In this document: positions 42,247 to 51,500 of the stretch, in pieces
How positions within the stretch are numbered: the stretch's first letter is position 1
Layout: each line of letters starts with the position of its first letter
Source of the DNA: an uncultured Agathobaculum sp.
Lineage (GTDB): Bacteria > Bacillota > Clostridia > Oscillospirales > Butyricicoccaceae
Direction of reading: 5' to 3'
Length of the DNA stretch: 64,000 nucleotides
Assembly: GCA_934504345.1 (NCBI GenBank)
Contig: CAKSVR010000009.1
Span: 1 to 64,000 of the forward strand
Made by a program: the position numbers and the translations under genes
The notes under the pieces: model-generated
What the model saw: the letters and a program-made list of their open reading frames with translations, nothing else
What the model was told of the DNA's origin: nothing
Databases searched by the model: none

Positions 42247-43446
42247 ATGAAAATTACTGTCATGGGACTGGGTTATATCGGTCTGCCGACGGCGATCACG
42301 CTGGCTGAGGCCGGTTTCGAGGTCTGCGGCTTTGACGTAAACAAAAAGACCATCGAAACCCTCAAAGGCGGCCATATCCATATCGTAGAGCCGGGTCTGC
42401 AGGAAGCATTTGAAAAGGCTGTCGCACACGGCCATCTGCATTTTTCCGATGAGCTCGGCAAGTCCGATGTGTTCTATATTTCGGTGCCGACTCCGTTCTT
42501 CAAGGACGAGAACGGCAGCCACAGAGCCGATCTGCGCTTTGTCGAGTCCGCCGGCCGTATGGCAGGCAAGGTGCTCGAGGCGCCCAATCTGGTCATTCTG
42601 GAGTCCACCGTGCCGCCGCACACCTCCGAGATGCTGGCCCGCGTGCTGAGCGAGGAATCCGGCATCCCGATGAACGAGATCCACGTTGCACACTGCCCGG
42701 AGCGCGTTATCCCCGGCAATATGATGTATGAGCTGAAGAACAATGACCGCATCGTCGGCGCACGCACGCCGGAGGCTGCCGAAATGGCCGCTTCCATTTA
42801 CGAGAAGGTGCTGGAAAAGGGTGTCGTTCACAAGACCGACGACCTGACCGCCGAGATGTGCAAGCTGACGGAGAACACCTTCCGTGATGTCAACATTGCT
42901 TACGCGAACGAGCTGTCCGTCATCTGCGACAAGATGGGCATTGACGTTTTCGAGCTCATCAAGCTGGCAAACTGCCACCCGCGCGTTAACATCCTGACCC
43001 CGGGCGTTGGTGTCGGCGGCCACTGCATCGCTGTTGACCCGTGGTTCATCTACGAGCAGTTCCCGGCGGAGGCCAAGGTCATCCTCGCCGCCCGTGAGCG
43101 CAACGAGAACAAGCCGCATTTCGTAGCCGACAAGGTGATTTCCAAGCTGAAAAAGGTAACGGATACCGTCGGCGTGCTCGGCCTGTCCTACAAGCCGGAC
43201 GTTGACGACCTGCGCGAGTCCCCGTCCATCGAGCTGTGCCACATTTTGCAGGATAAGGGCGTAAAGGTCATCGCGTGCGAGCCGTTTGCCAAGGATGCCG
43301 AAGTGCAGAACATCCCGAACGTATCGTTCGAGGAGGTGCTCAAGGCAGATTACCTTGTTGTCACCCTCGGCCATACCCTGTTCAAGGAGAATAAGGACAA
43401 GATTGCCGAAAAGCCCTACTTTGACTGCGTGGGACTTATGGAGTAA
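42247..43446 (+). CDS. wecC: UDP-N-acetyl-D-mannosamine dehydrogenase-like nucleotide-sugar dehydrogenase
   Basis: 399 residues. N-terminal NAD-binding GLGYIGLPTA, central dimer domain, catalytic Cys in GVGVGGHCIAVDPWFI, and C-terminal UDP-binding domain (LGLSYKPDVDDLRESPSIEL). Oxidises a UDP-aminosugar to the uronic acid for a surface polymer. The WecC assignment rests on the GHCIAVDPWF form of the active site. No other polysaccharide genes are adjacent. Confidence 0.88.
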   Translation: MKITVMGLGYIGLPTAITLAEAGFEVCGFDVNKKTIETLKGGHIHIVEPGLQEAFEKAVAHGHLHFSDELGKSDVFYISVPTPFFKDENGSHRADLRFVESAGRMAGKVLEAPNLVILESTVPPHTSEMLARVLSEESGIPMNEIHVAHCPERVIPGNMMYELKNNDRIVGARTPEAAEMAASIYEKVLEKGVVHKTDDLTAEMCKLTENTFRDVNIAYANELSVICDKMGIDVFELIKLANCHPRVNILTPGVGVGGHCIAVDPWFIYEQFPAEAKVILAARERNENKPHFVADKVISKLKKVTDTVGVLGLSYKPDVDDLRESPSIELCHILQDKGVKVIACEPFAKDAEVQNIPNVSFEEVLKADYLVVTLGHTLFKENKDKIAEKPYFDCVGLME

Positions 43447-43452
43447 TTCATA

Positions 43453-43490
43453 AACAACAAAAACCACCGGTACCGGCGGTTTTTGTTGTT
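43453..43490 (+). terminator. Terminator after wecC-like gene (left hairpin of repeat A4)
   Basis: Stem AACAACAAAAACCACCGG with its near-complement and T-rich tail. Confidence 0.85.
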
Positions 43491-43518
43491 TTAATTAGTA
43501 ATTAGTAATGAAAAGCAG

Positions 43519-43695
43519 TTCGCGCATCAGCGCGCATAAAATAGGATTGCAAAGCAATCCATAAAAACCGGGGGCGTGTACCTCGGTTTTTATACTTTAA
43601 GAGGGAGAAAGTTTCTGTATAGGAACTTTCGGACGACTTTGGAACGGCCCACGGTCCGTTCCTGCTTGTCGGCGAAACCGTGGTTTCGCGACAGC
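43519..43695 (-). repeat. Hairpin-array repeat family A, copy A4 (reverse)
   Basis: On -: CTGTCGCGAAACCACGGTTTC..., GGAACGG/CCGTTCC, GAAAGTTCC-TATA-type stem, AAAAACCG/CGGTTTTT with loop AGGTACACGCCCC, GGATTGC-TTT-GCAATCC, GCGCG/CGCGC. AT-rich 7-bp repeats (AATTAGT) lie on its left. Hairpins with AAAACCACC arms lie on both sides. Confidence 0.82.
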
Positions 43696-43698
43696 GAA

Positions 43699-43726
43699 AA
43701 AAAACCACCCTCACGGGTGGTTTTTT
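43699..43726 (-). terminator. Terminator after phospholipase gene (right hairpin of repeat A4)
   Basis: Perfect 12-bp stem AAAAAACCACCC with GGGTGGTTTTTT; T run on -. Confidence 0.88.
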
Positions 43727-43728
43727 GA

Positions 43729-44328
43729 TTACGCAGTAACGACCGCAGTATCCTCTACCTGCTCGTAAACGATGCTGATGATGGACAGCACCACGGTTGC
43801 GGTAGCAAGGCAGATATGCTTCAGATCGTCATTGATACCGTGCGGCTTGGTCGAGGTACGGTATTCCTCGTGCATCGCGGAGATGCGGTTTACCAGCGCG
43901 TCCACGGTCGTGGGCGGGATGATCGGGCTGGCCCATTTCTCGAACTTGGCCTCGGTCATACGGCGGCGGATCACCAGCGCGACGCGCTTCTCGTAAATGT
44001 AGTGCGCCAGCAGGTTGTGATCGTAAATATCGTCGTTGTGCGGGTAAGTAAAGAAATCCGTCATAAAGTGGCAGATCTCACCCAGATCGACCGACAGGTC
44101 GCGGCCGTTTACCGGGCCGATGGTGTATTTCTGCGTAAACGCACGGATCTTATCCATTACCTCGTCCATCATGATGGAGGGGTTATGGCGCTTGGTCAGG
44201 TAGGTGCCGGTCAGGTCCGGCTTCAGGTTGCCATACAGAAAGCCGCTCTGGTCAAATGTTACGCCGCAGGTCTGCTCAACATAGTCCATCAGCAGATTTG
44301 CAACGCGAATGTGGGATACGGAATCCAT
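43729..44328 (-). CDS. Zinc-dependent phospholipase C family protein
   Basis: 199 residues, all-helical, of the PF00882 type. Putative Zn ligands are His6 near the start (SHIRVANLL), Asp/His in LYGNLKPDL and HNPSIMMDE, and EICHFMTDFFTYPHNDDIYDH. No signal peptide, so probably cytosolic. Substrate unknown. Confidence 0.85.
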   Translation of the reverse strand: MDSVSHIRVANLLMDYVEQTCGVTFDQSGFLYGNLKPDLTGTYLTKRHNPSIMMDEVMDKIRAFTQKYTIGPVNGRDLSVDLGEICHFMTDFFTYPHNDDIYDHNLLAHYIYEKRVALVIRRRMTEAKFEKWASPIIPPTTVDALVNRISAMHEEYRTSTKPHGINDDLKHICLATATVVLSIISIVYEQVEDTAVVTA

Positions 44329-44454
44329 TTATCAGTCCTCCAAGACGGAACTCACACACAAGTTGATTTCTTACAGGAGAAGCCTTGCGCTCCTCCCCTT
44401 AACAGCTTCTTAACGCGGGATGCGCTCTCTCTTCCACTTCCCGCGAGTAGATAC

Positions 44455-44483
44455 AGTATATCACATTTCCGGCCGTATGTCTA
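44455..44483 (-). promoter_or_regulatory. Promoter of phospholipase gene
   Basis: On -: TAGACA (44478-44483), 17-bp spacer, TATACT (44455-44460). A GCGGG...CCCGC hairpin lies in the leader. Confidence 0.7.
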
Positions 44484-44494
44484 AAAAAATTTGA

Positions 44495-44530
44495 AATTGT
44501 AACGTAATTAACACATTACGTTAACAATTT
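44495..44530 (-). terminator. Terminator after radical SAM gene
   Basis: Long stem AAATTGTTAACGTAAT with ATTACGTTACAATTT, one bulge, loop GTGTTA, then a run of T on -. Confidence 0.85.
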
Positions 44531-44565
44531 TGCGGTATGTTCCAATTTTTGATGTGTTTGATTGG

Positions 44566-45438
44566 TTATCTTGCACGATACTGTTCGCTCTTGAACTTGA
44601 CCTTGCCTTGGAGCGCCTGCCGCAGACGAGCACACATGGCCTCTCGGTCCTGATTGAGCGTGCCCGCCAGATTGACATAGTTGGAAGCGTGGTTCGCGCG
44701 GAAAATGCTGCCCTCGGAGTCGATATGCTCGAGCAGGATGAGCGTTTCGTGCGCGATCTCGACCGGGTTCATCAGGTAGAACCGGCCCTCCTGCCAGTCC
44801 CGCATGAGCGGTGTGGGCAGCTCGAACAGCAGGGTCAGCAGGCCGATATACTCCGGCTTCATGCGCGAGAGCGCCTCGGCGGTCTTGACAGCGTGCTCCT
44901 CGCTCAGCTCGAGCGAGCCGAGGCCCGCGATGCAGGTGACGGACAGCTTCATGCCTGCCTCCTTGACCATCAGGCCCGCGCGGACGATCTCATCGGCGGT
45001 TTCGCCTTTGTTGATGCGCCGCAGGACTTCATCCGAGCCGGATTCCAGACCGAGATAGATCATATCGAGGCCCAGCTCGTGCAGCATATTGAGATCCTCC
45101 TGCTTTTTGCACAGGATGGAGGCCGGAGAGCCGTAGCTCGTCACGCGCTCGCACTCCGGGAACAGTTTTTTGATATAGCGCAGGATCTCGGCCATGTGCT
45201 CGGGACGGCACATCAGCGCATCGCCGTCCGCAAGGAAAATGCGGCCGACACGGCGATACATCCGGCGGGCTTCGTCAAAATCCGCCTTGACCTCCTCCAG
45301 CTTGCGTACGCGGAAGCGTTTCTCCTTGTACATATCGCAGAACGTACACTTGTTGTGGCTGCATCCGATCGTCACCTGCACGATCAGGCTGTACGCCTCA
45401 GAGGGCGGACGGAACACTCTGCCTTCATATTCGATCAT
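44566..45438 (-). CDS. Radical SAM protein, function unknown
   Basis: 290 residues. The cluster motif is GCSHNKCTFCDMYKEKRF, a C-x4-C-x2-C spacing rather than the usual C-x3-C-x2-C. SAM-binding features follow (FLADGDALM, YLGLESGSDEVLRRINKGET). The C-terminus is short. Similar proteins are common in Clostridia without known substrates. RBS is AAGGAG. Confidence 0.9.
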   Translation of the reverse strand: MIEYEGRVFRPPSEAYSLIVQVTIGCSHNKCTFCDMYKEKRFRVRKLEEVKADFDEARRMYRRVGRIFLADGDALMCRPEHMAEILRYIKKLFPECERVTSYGSPASILCKKQEDLNMLHELGLDMIYLGLESGSDEVLRRINKGETADEIVRAGLMVKEAGMKLSVTCIAGLGSLELSEEHAVKTAEALSRMKPEYIGLLTLLFELPTPLMRDWQEGRFYLMNPVEIAHETLILLEHIDSEGSIFRANHASNYVNLAGTLNQDREAMCARLRQALQGKVKFKSEQYRAR

Positions 45439-45467
45439 TGTTTCATTCTCCTTTTTTCGGGATAAGC

Positions 45468-45495
45468 AAAGCGGACGGAGTGTTCCGTCCGCTTT
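45468..45495 (-). terminator. Terminator-like hairpin after small anchored protein gene
   Basis: 12-bp stem AAAGCGGACGGA with complement, loop GTGT. The T run on - is short. Confidence 0.6.
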
Positions 45496-45509
45496 CGTTG
45501 CTGTTTATG

Positions 45510-45848
45510 TCAGTCCTCGTCGGTGTCGGATGCTTCCTCAGCCTCGTCGTCCTCGGCTTCCGCCTCGGGCTGCTCGGCCGGCTCCTCTGCCTTGGGAGCA
45601 GCAGGCGCATCATCGAACGCATCGCGATAGATCGAGGTGTCCGCGCACTCCTCCGCACACGCGCAGGATGCATCGTCGGACTCGGCACGCATCATTTCCT
45701 CCAGCTCATCCATGGCCTTGAGCTCTGCCTCGTGGTAGACCTCTTCCTCGCGCTTCTTCTGCAGCATAACGAGCGCCGCAGTCGCACCGGCAGCGCACGC
45801 CAGACTGGTAAGCAGCAGGCCCGCCTTTACCTTGGTCGAATTTTTCAC
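45510..45848 (-). CDS. Membrane-anchored acidic protein, unknown
   Basis: 112 residues: one N-terminal helix (AGLLLTSLACAAGATAALVML), then a highly acidic tail with a small Cys cluster (CACAEEC). The GTG at 45848 is preferred because AGGGAG lies 8 nt upstream; a GTG at 45857 overlaps that site. No family recognised. Low-complexity tail. Confidence 0.55.
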   Translation of the reverse strand: MKNSTKVKAGLLLTSLACAAGATAALVMLQKKREEEVYHEAELKAMDELEEMMRAESDDASCACAEECADTSIYRDAFDDAPAAPKAEEPAEQPEAEAEDDEAEEASDTDED

Positions 45849-45928
45849 GGTATCCACTCCCTCTCAAGTGATGCGGAATATTACACGTTCCTAAACAAAA
45901 CGTATAGGTATCATACATTATTGCCTAT

Positions 45929-45957
45929 ACTTTACCATAGAAACGCCGCAAAGTCAA
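45929..45957 (-). promoter_or_regulatory. Promoter with GTATAGG dyad
   Basis: On -: TTGACT (45952-45957), 17-bp spacer, TAAAGT (45929-45934). Inverted GTATAGG...CCTATAC elements lie just downstream (45903-45930). Confidence 0.6.
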
Positions 45958-45972
45958 TGCTAATGCGCGGAT

Positions 45973-46779
45973 TTAGCCCAGCTCGTAGGCACGTTTGATG
46001 CACTTATCGCACGCTTCCGACACGATCCCGTAAAGATCGCGGTCTTCCAGCACCTTCATGCCCTCGATGGTCGTGCCGCCGGGCGAGCACACCGCACGGA
46101 TGAGCTCCGCCGGTGTCTTGTCGCGGCGCAGCAGCATTTTTGCCGAGCCGATCATGGTCTGGCAGATGAGTGTCAGCGCATCGTCCTCGTCGATGCCGTG
46201 CTGCTTGGCGCTCTGCACGAAGGCATCCGCATAGGCATACAGGTACGCCGGTGCCGAGCCCGCATACGGGATGACCTCGTTGAGCATATTTTCCTGCTCA
46301 AAGGTGACGGTAACGCCCATCGTATTGAACATTTCGCACATTTTGCCGAGCTGTTCGGCGGTCGCGGCGGCGTTCTTGACGAGCTGGGTCGCGCCCTCGC
46401 CGAGCATGAGCGGCGTGTTCGGCATCACGCGGATCATCGCGGTGTCCGTACCGAGTGCGCCCTCCAGCTTGGCGAACGTCACGCCTGCGGCGATGGAAAC
46501 CACCAGCGGCTTTTCACCCTCGTATTTCGCCAGATTCGGCAGAATCTCGTCGAAATTCTGCGGCTTGACGGCCAGCAGGACGATGTCGCTCTCGGCGTAC
46601 ACCGCGGTGTAGTCGCCGGTCACGGCGAAGCCCTTTGCGGCGTGTGCGGCGCGTTTTTCCTCACTGCGGTTGAACATCAGCACCTCGGCAGGCGTGAACA
46701 GTCCGGCACGGACTGCGCCCTCCGCAATGGCCGTGCCCATGTTTCCGGCTCCCAGAACGCCGAATTTGTATTTTTTCAT
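45973..46779 (-). CDS. proC: Pyrroline-5-carboxylate reductase
   Basis: 268 residues. NAD(P)-binding GVLGAGNMGTAIAEGAV, and the C-terminal signature VCSPGGTTIEGMKVLED. Catalyses the last step of proline synthesis. ATG 46779 follows AGGTG; the open frame extends to 46884 without an RBS. No proA/proB nearby. Confidence 0.96.
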   Translation of the reverse strand: MKKYKFGVLGAGNMGTAIAEGAVRAGLFTPAEVLMFNRSEEKRAAHAAKGFAVTGDYTAVYAESDIVLLAVKPQNFDEILPNLAKYEGEKPLVVSIAAGVTFAKLEGALGTDTAMIRVMPNTPLMLGEGATQLVKNAAATAEQLGKMCEMFNTMGVTVTFEQENMLNEVIPYAGSAPAYLYAYADAFVQSAKQHGIDEDDALTLICQTMIGSAKMLLRRDKTPAELIRAVCSPGGTTIEGMKVLEDRDLYGIVSEACDKCIKRAYELG

Positions 46780-46893
46780 GCAGATACACCTCGTTATGTG
46801 TGGAATCACTTTGTCATATCGATTTTTGCCGTCCGATGAAGGGATGGCGCTTTTATTGTAGCACAACCGGACGGTTCGCGCCATACGAAAATA

Positions 46894-46916
46894 GGGCGCA
46901 CCGGAGTGCGCCCATT
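46894..46916. repeat. Hairpin duplicate, left flank of repeat A5
   Basis: GGGCGCACCGGAGTGCGCCC plus ATT. The same 23 bp with one change lies at 47140-47162. Confidence 0.85.
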
Positions 46917-46918
46917 CA

Positions 46919-47139
46919 GGCTGTCGCGAAACTACAGTTTCGCCGACAAGCAGGAACGGACCGTAGGCCGTTCCAAAGTCGTCCGAAAGTTCCTATACAG
47001 AAACTTTCTCCCTCTCAGGGTATAAAAAGGCAGGTACACGCCCTGCCTTTTTATGAATTTGCACGACAAATTCTATTTCATGCGCGCTGCCGCGCGATAT
47101 GATGAAATTGGTTCAATACCGACTTTTTTGACAAACTGA
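46919..47139 (+). repeat. Hairpin-array repeat family A, copy A5 (intact)
   Basis: 221 bp with the same ends as A2 (GGCTGTCGCGAAACTACAG and TTTTTTGACAAACTGA). The fourth hairpin has a wholly different stem, AAAAAGGCAGG/CCCTGCCTTTTT, but still pairs. Lies antisense between two - strand genes. Confidence 0.85.
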
Positions 47140-47162
47140 GGGCGCACCGGAGTGCACCCATT
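47140..47162. repeat. Hairpin duplicate, right flank of repeat A5
   Basis: GGGCGCACCGGAGTGCACCC plus ATT, one mismatch from the left copy. Lies downstream of the DMT exporter gene. Confidence 0.85.
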
Positions 47163-47179
47163 GTGTATCCTGTGACATT

Positions 47180-48076
47180 TTACGCGGCTTTCCTGTCCGG
47201 CAGCTGCGCCAGCACGATGGCTGCGAACATCAGCACGCAGCCGAAGATCTCCCGGCCGGAGAGCGCCTGACCGAGCAGCAGCCAGCCCGCAATGACCGAA
47301 ATGACCGATTCGAGGCTCATAATGAGCGAGGCCACCGCCGGGTTCATGCCCTTTTGACCGACGATCTGGAGCGTATAGCCCACACCGGAGGACATCGCAC
47401 CGGCATACAGGATGGGCTTCCATGCCGCAAGGATGCTCGCGAAGCTCGGCTGCTCGAAGATCAGCATACCGATGCCGGACAGGAGCGCACAGAAGAAAAA
47501 CTGGATGCAGGACATCTTCACGCCGTCCACCATCGGTGAAAAATGGTCGATGACTGTGATATGGATGGAGAACAGCAGCGCACACGACAGGCCGATGAGG
47601 TCGCCCATCGCGAAGCCGAAGCTGCCGCCCGTCATGCACAGGAAATACAGACCGGCCATCGCCAGCGCAACGCCGCACCAGTGCTTCACACCGCATCTGC
47701 GCCCGAACAGCAGGCCGAGCAGCGGCACGATCAGGATGTAGCACGCAGTGAGGAATCCGGCCTTGCCGACCGGCGTATACAGCAGCGCGAACTGCTGGGT
47801 GATGCTGCCCGCGCACAGCGCCGTGCCGCAGCACATACCGCCGATAACGAGCGTTTTGCGGGCTTTGCGGCGCTCCTCGGGCGTTTGCTTCGGATGCGGG
47901 CCGCCGCTTTTGCCCAGCACCGCGATGACCGGCAGCAGGACCAGTCCGCCGATGACGTTGCGCGCGAACACAAAGGTGAACGGGCCGACATAATCCATGC
48001 CGACACTCTGCGCCACGAACGCCACACCCCAGATGGTGGCCGTCAGCAGCAGGAGCAACGAGTTTCGCAGCTTCAT
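47180..48076 (-). CDS. EamA/DMT family transporter
   Basis: 298 residues with ten predicted helices and two EamA repeats (LLTATIWGVAFVAQSVGMDY; AWKPILYAGAMSSGVGYTLQ). Typical of metabolite exporters. ATG 48076 has GGGAG upstream; the in-frame ATG at 48112 lies at the tRNA terminator and has no RBS. Substrate unknown. Confidence 0.9.
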   Translation of the reverse strand: MKLRNSLLLLLTATIWGVAFVAQSVGMDYVGPFTFVFARNVIGGLVLLPVIAVLGKSGGPHPKQTPEERRKARKTLVIGGMCCGTALCAGSITQQFALLYTPVGKAGFLTACYILIVPLLGLLFGRRCGVKHWCGVALAMAGLYFLCMTGGSFGFAMGDLIGLSCALLFSIHITVIDHFSPMVDGVKMSCIQFFFCALLSGIGMLIFEQPSFASILAAWKPILYAGAMSSGVGYTLQIVGQKGMNPAVASLIMSLESVISVIAGWLLLGQALSGREIFGCVLMFAAIVLAQLPDRKAA

Positions 48077-48116
48077 ATCTGTTTTTTCTCCCTCATTTGC
48101 GGATTTTTTCATAAAA

Positions 48117-48140
48117 AAAGAACCGCTTCAAAGCGGTTCT
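48117..48140 (-). terminator. Terminator after tRNA cluster
   Basis: Stem GAACCGCTT with AAGCGGTTC, followed on - by seven T. Confidence 0.88.
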
Positions 48141-48144
48141 TTCG

Positions 48145-48220
48145 TGGAGCTGCTAACCAGATTTGAACTGGTGACCTCATCCTTACCAAGGATGCACTCT
48201 ACCGACTGAGCTATAGCAGC
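48145..48220 (-). tRNA. tRNA-Thr (anticodon GGT)
   Basis: Acceptor GCTGCTA/TAGCAGC, anticodon loop TTGGTAA, T arm CCAGTTCAAATCTGG, encoded CCA. Confidence 0.96.
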
Positions 48221-48222
48221 AT

Positions 48223-48298
48223 TGGCAGGGGCAGTAGGGATCGAACCCACGGCACTCGGTTTTGGAGACCGATGCTCTACCAGCTGAGCTATACCCCT
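48223..48298 (-). tRNA. tRNA-Trp (anticodon CCA)
   Basis: Acceptor AGGGGTA/TGCCCCT, anticodon loop CTCCAAA, T arm GTGGGTTCGATCCCTAC, encoded CCA. This is the ligand of the T-box at 6655. Confidence 0.96.
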
Positions 48299-48301
48299 GT
48301 G

Positions 48302-48377
48302 TGGCTCCTCAAGTTGGACTCGAACCAACGACCCTGCGGTTAACAGCCGCATGCTCTACCAACTGAGCTATTGAGGA
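48302..48377 (-). tRNA. tRNA-Asn (anticodon GTT)
   Basis: Acceptor TCCTCAA/TTGAGGA, anticodon loop CTGTTAA, T arm GTTGGTTCGAGTCCAAC, encoded CCA. First of the Asn-Trp-Thr cluster. Confidence 0.96.
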
Positions 48378-48430
48378 ATATAAAATGCTGGTACACGCTG
48401 TTTGGATGGTTTATCGCAATCAGCTTGTAT

Positions 48431-48460
48431 ATTATAGCGCGGTATGTGCCGATTTGTCAA
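48431..48460 (-). promoter_or_regulatory. Promoter of tRNA Asn-Trp-Thr cluster
   Basis: On -: TTGACA (48455-48460), 18-bp spacer, TATAAT (48431-48436). Confidence 0.8.
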
Positions 48461-48525
48461 TAGGTTTTTGAAAATTTTTCGGAGGGATTTTTCTGCTGCA
48501 GCGGATTGCCGGTTCGGACGGTTTA

Positions 48526-48564
48526 CAGAGAGAAAGGGCGGCATATTTGTGCCGCCCTCTCTTT
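48526..48564 (-). terminator. Hairpin after blaR1-like gene
   Basis: AGAGGGCGGCAC...ATGCCGCCCTTTCTCTC. The stem is strong but the T run is weak on -. Confidence 0.55.
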
Positions 48565-48586
48565 GCGTGATCGCTAATTATTTACG

Positions 48587-51500
48587 TCAGTTATGCAGGT
48601 CATAGCTCTGCGGGAGCCACAGGCTCGGCAGACCGGTATCCGCCGACACCTTATGCATGGTCAGCTCGATGTACGCGCCGGTTTCCCTGCCGGTATCCGG
48701 GTCGGTGAAATCATACGTCAGCTTGGCATAGTCGTTATTTTCGCCGTAAATCTGCACGGATTCCCCGTCAAATATGCCGTACCTGTCGCCCAGACCGAGG
48801 AAAAATGAGGCTCCCTGTTCGGGTATCTGGTCTTTTTGCAGCACTCTTTGCAGATTTGCCAGCTCATCATCGGTATAGACCGGCAGATCGAGCGTACTGT
48901 ACAGCAGGTCGAACTGCGCGCCGGTCAAGCCCTGTGCGGAATCCGCGAGGTGCTCAATCTCGGTCGGCTCGGCGGACATTACATCCTTGAACGTCACGCG
49001 GTCAGCGGCGTAAGTCTTATAGCCGGTTTCCCAGTCGGTGCGGCTGAAAAACACTTCACAGCTGTTGGTTTTCTCATCAACGTACACGCGGACGGTCTGG
49101 CCCTGCCGGTCAGCATAGTGCCTGCCGAGGCCCTCAAGAAGCTGTCTGCGGCGGGCGGTGTTATCCTTGTCGGTCAGGTCGTCGAGCGTGAAATCGTCCG
49201 CTGTGATGCCCTGTGCCGCCGTATAGAGCTCCTTGTACCTGGCAGCCTGCTCCGCGTTGGATGGGTCATACTGCACATCGGAGGCATAAATGAGGAAATA
49301 CGTCAGGCCGTCCTGCTCGGCAAGCTGCTTGACCGGCACCGCATAGTTTTCCGTCCAGTTTTCGCCGTAGCTCTGCTTGAGTGCGGCGGTCGGCTGGGCT
49401 TCGAGCGTCATAATGCAGATGTCATGCGCCGAGCTGCTGTCTGCCTCGTCCAGCATATTGAAATGCACACTGCCGTCCTCATACTGGCTGCCGCCGACCG
49501 TATTATGGAACGAAAGCGGCAGCTCGAGCGTATAGCCCAGCACATCATTGCGGTATGCCACCGAGGTCAGGGTTCCGTCACCGTGTACGACGGTGGCCGC
49601 CTCCCCGTTATGCATGGCGTACAGCGCCGCCGCCTTGTGCTGAATGTGACGGGCATCGGTGTATTCCAGCACCAGTGCGTGCAGATACGGCTCCGCCGCC
49701 GTGGAGGTGAGCACCTTGCTCATGCTCTCCGGCACGGTGTACGTCCAGCCGTCAGCGGTTTTGGTGAGCGCTGTCTGCTCATCTGTCAGCGCATCCTGCA
49801 TGGTGCCGTCCGAATTGACCAGCCGGTTGGTGAGCTGTACGCCGCCGGACGGCTCGTTCGCAAACGTAAATTTGATGGTATCACCGACTGTCAGCTCAGG
49901 CAGCTTGCCGGTCGTCAGCGCGCCTCTTGCGTTCGCGCCGATGCCGAGCTCCTGCTCCCCGCTCTTGGCGGTGATGTCCTCCACCACGCCGACCGGCTGC
50001 CAGTAGCCCGCGGCGGTTTTCTCCAGCTGCACCTTGACCGGCGCACTGGAATCGCCAAATGTCAGCTGTACAACGGCAGTTTCCGTATTGCTGTCGCCTT
50101 CACCGAACGTACCGGTCGCCCGTCGGATGACCTCGGTGTCCTTCAGCAGCATCAGATAGGAATCGCCGCGCAGCGCCATGCCGAAATACTGCATCGCCGC
50201 CTGTGCCGGATCGGCGTAGCCTCTTATCATCTGGGTATCCATGCTGTCGATGTACTGCGGCACGGTCGGCCACGACAGACCGGTCGCATAGTACGTCCGG
50301 AACAATTCGCTCTGCGTCATGCTGTCCGTACTGAGTTCGCGGATATAGCCGATCACCGAGCTGTTTTTGTTCTCGCGGATGGTCTGCACGGTGTACGCCG
50401 CGCGGACATCGTCCGGTGCGCTGCTCGTATAGCGGAATACGACCATGTAATCCTGCTCATCATCGGCAGGCACGAGCACGAAATCCGTTGCAGACGGCGA
50501 GGACGGCCCGTATTTCCAAGTCCACTGCTCCCCGCCGGTCATGGCCTTTTGCTGGCTGATAAGGTCTTTCTGACCGTCCGGTGTCAGGATCGGGAAGATA
50601 TACTGGGCGCTCTTGTGCAGCACGCCGCGCGCATACTGCTGCGCGAGGTCCGCCGCTGTGCGGGTGCGGTTCCCCTCCCCGTCCGTCCAGTCCTGCGGCC
50701 TTCCGCCAATCATGGTGAGAATAACCTTGCTGTTGTCCTTAAATGTGAATGTCACTTTACGGATGTCGTTGTAGGGCGCGGGTTCTTCATCACTGCCCTG
50801 AATCTGACCTGCCGCCGGAAAAATACCGAGCTGTATCTCTGCCGCCTGTACGGCATTGCTGCTGTCGCCTATCTCATTGTCGTCCTCAAAGAAATCCGGC
50901 AGACCGAGGTCGTTTTCGTACAGAGTTTTGAAATCGTCCAGCGACTGCACCAGATGGTTATCATCCGGTGTGAAGTCGCTCAGGTCGTTGCTGACCTCCC
51001 AAATTGCTTTGGAAATCAGCATTTTATCGCCCTCACCGGTGAAATACAGCCGCTGTGCTTCGCGGTACGGTACGCCGACCGTTACGGGCGCTTCTATGCC
51101 CCATGTTTTCATGCGGTCTGCATCGTACTCGTATTCGTAAACGATGAGTGCTGTCTGCGTTTCCGGTTCGTACTTGGTCACATAGCGCTTGTATACGGCC
51201 GCGCCGGTTGTGAAATTATCGACTAAGTTTTCACTGTTCGGCACAAGGTATTTGTTGAACGCTTCAGTATCCTCGTCCACATACGCCTGCGCGAATGTGT
51301 TTGCCATCATCAATGCGCGTTCCTCGGTGGTCTGATTGGGCTTCTTCTCCCCCACCGCGACCACGCAGCCGAGCGAGCCGACCAGCACCGCGATCATCAC
51401 AACAAGCGCGACACCGCGCTTTTTGACCGATTTATCGAACAGACCCTCAAAACGGCGCATGAGCGTTTTTTTGTCGTCGCCGAAGCAGGAAACCAGCGCT

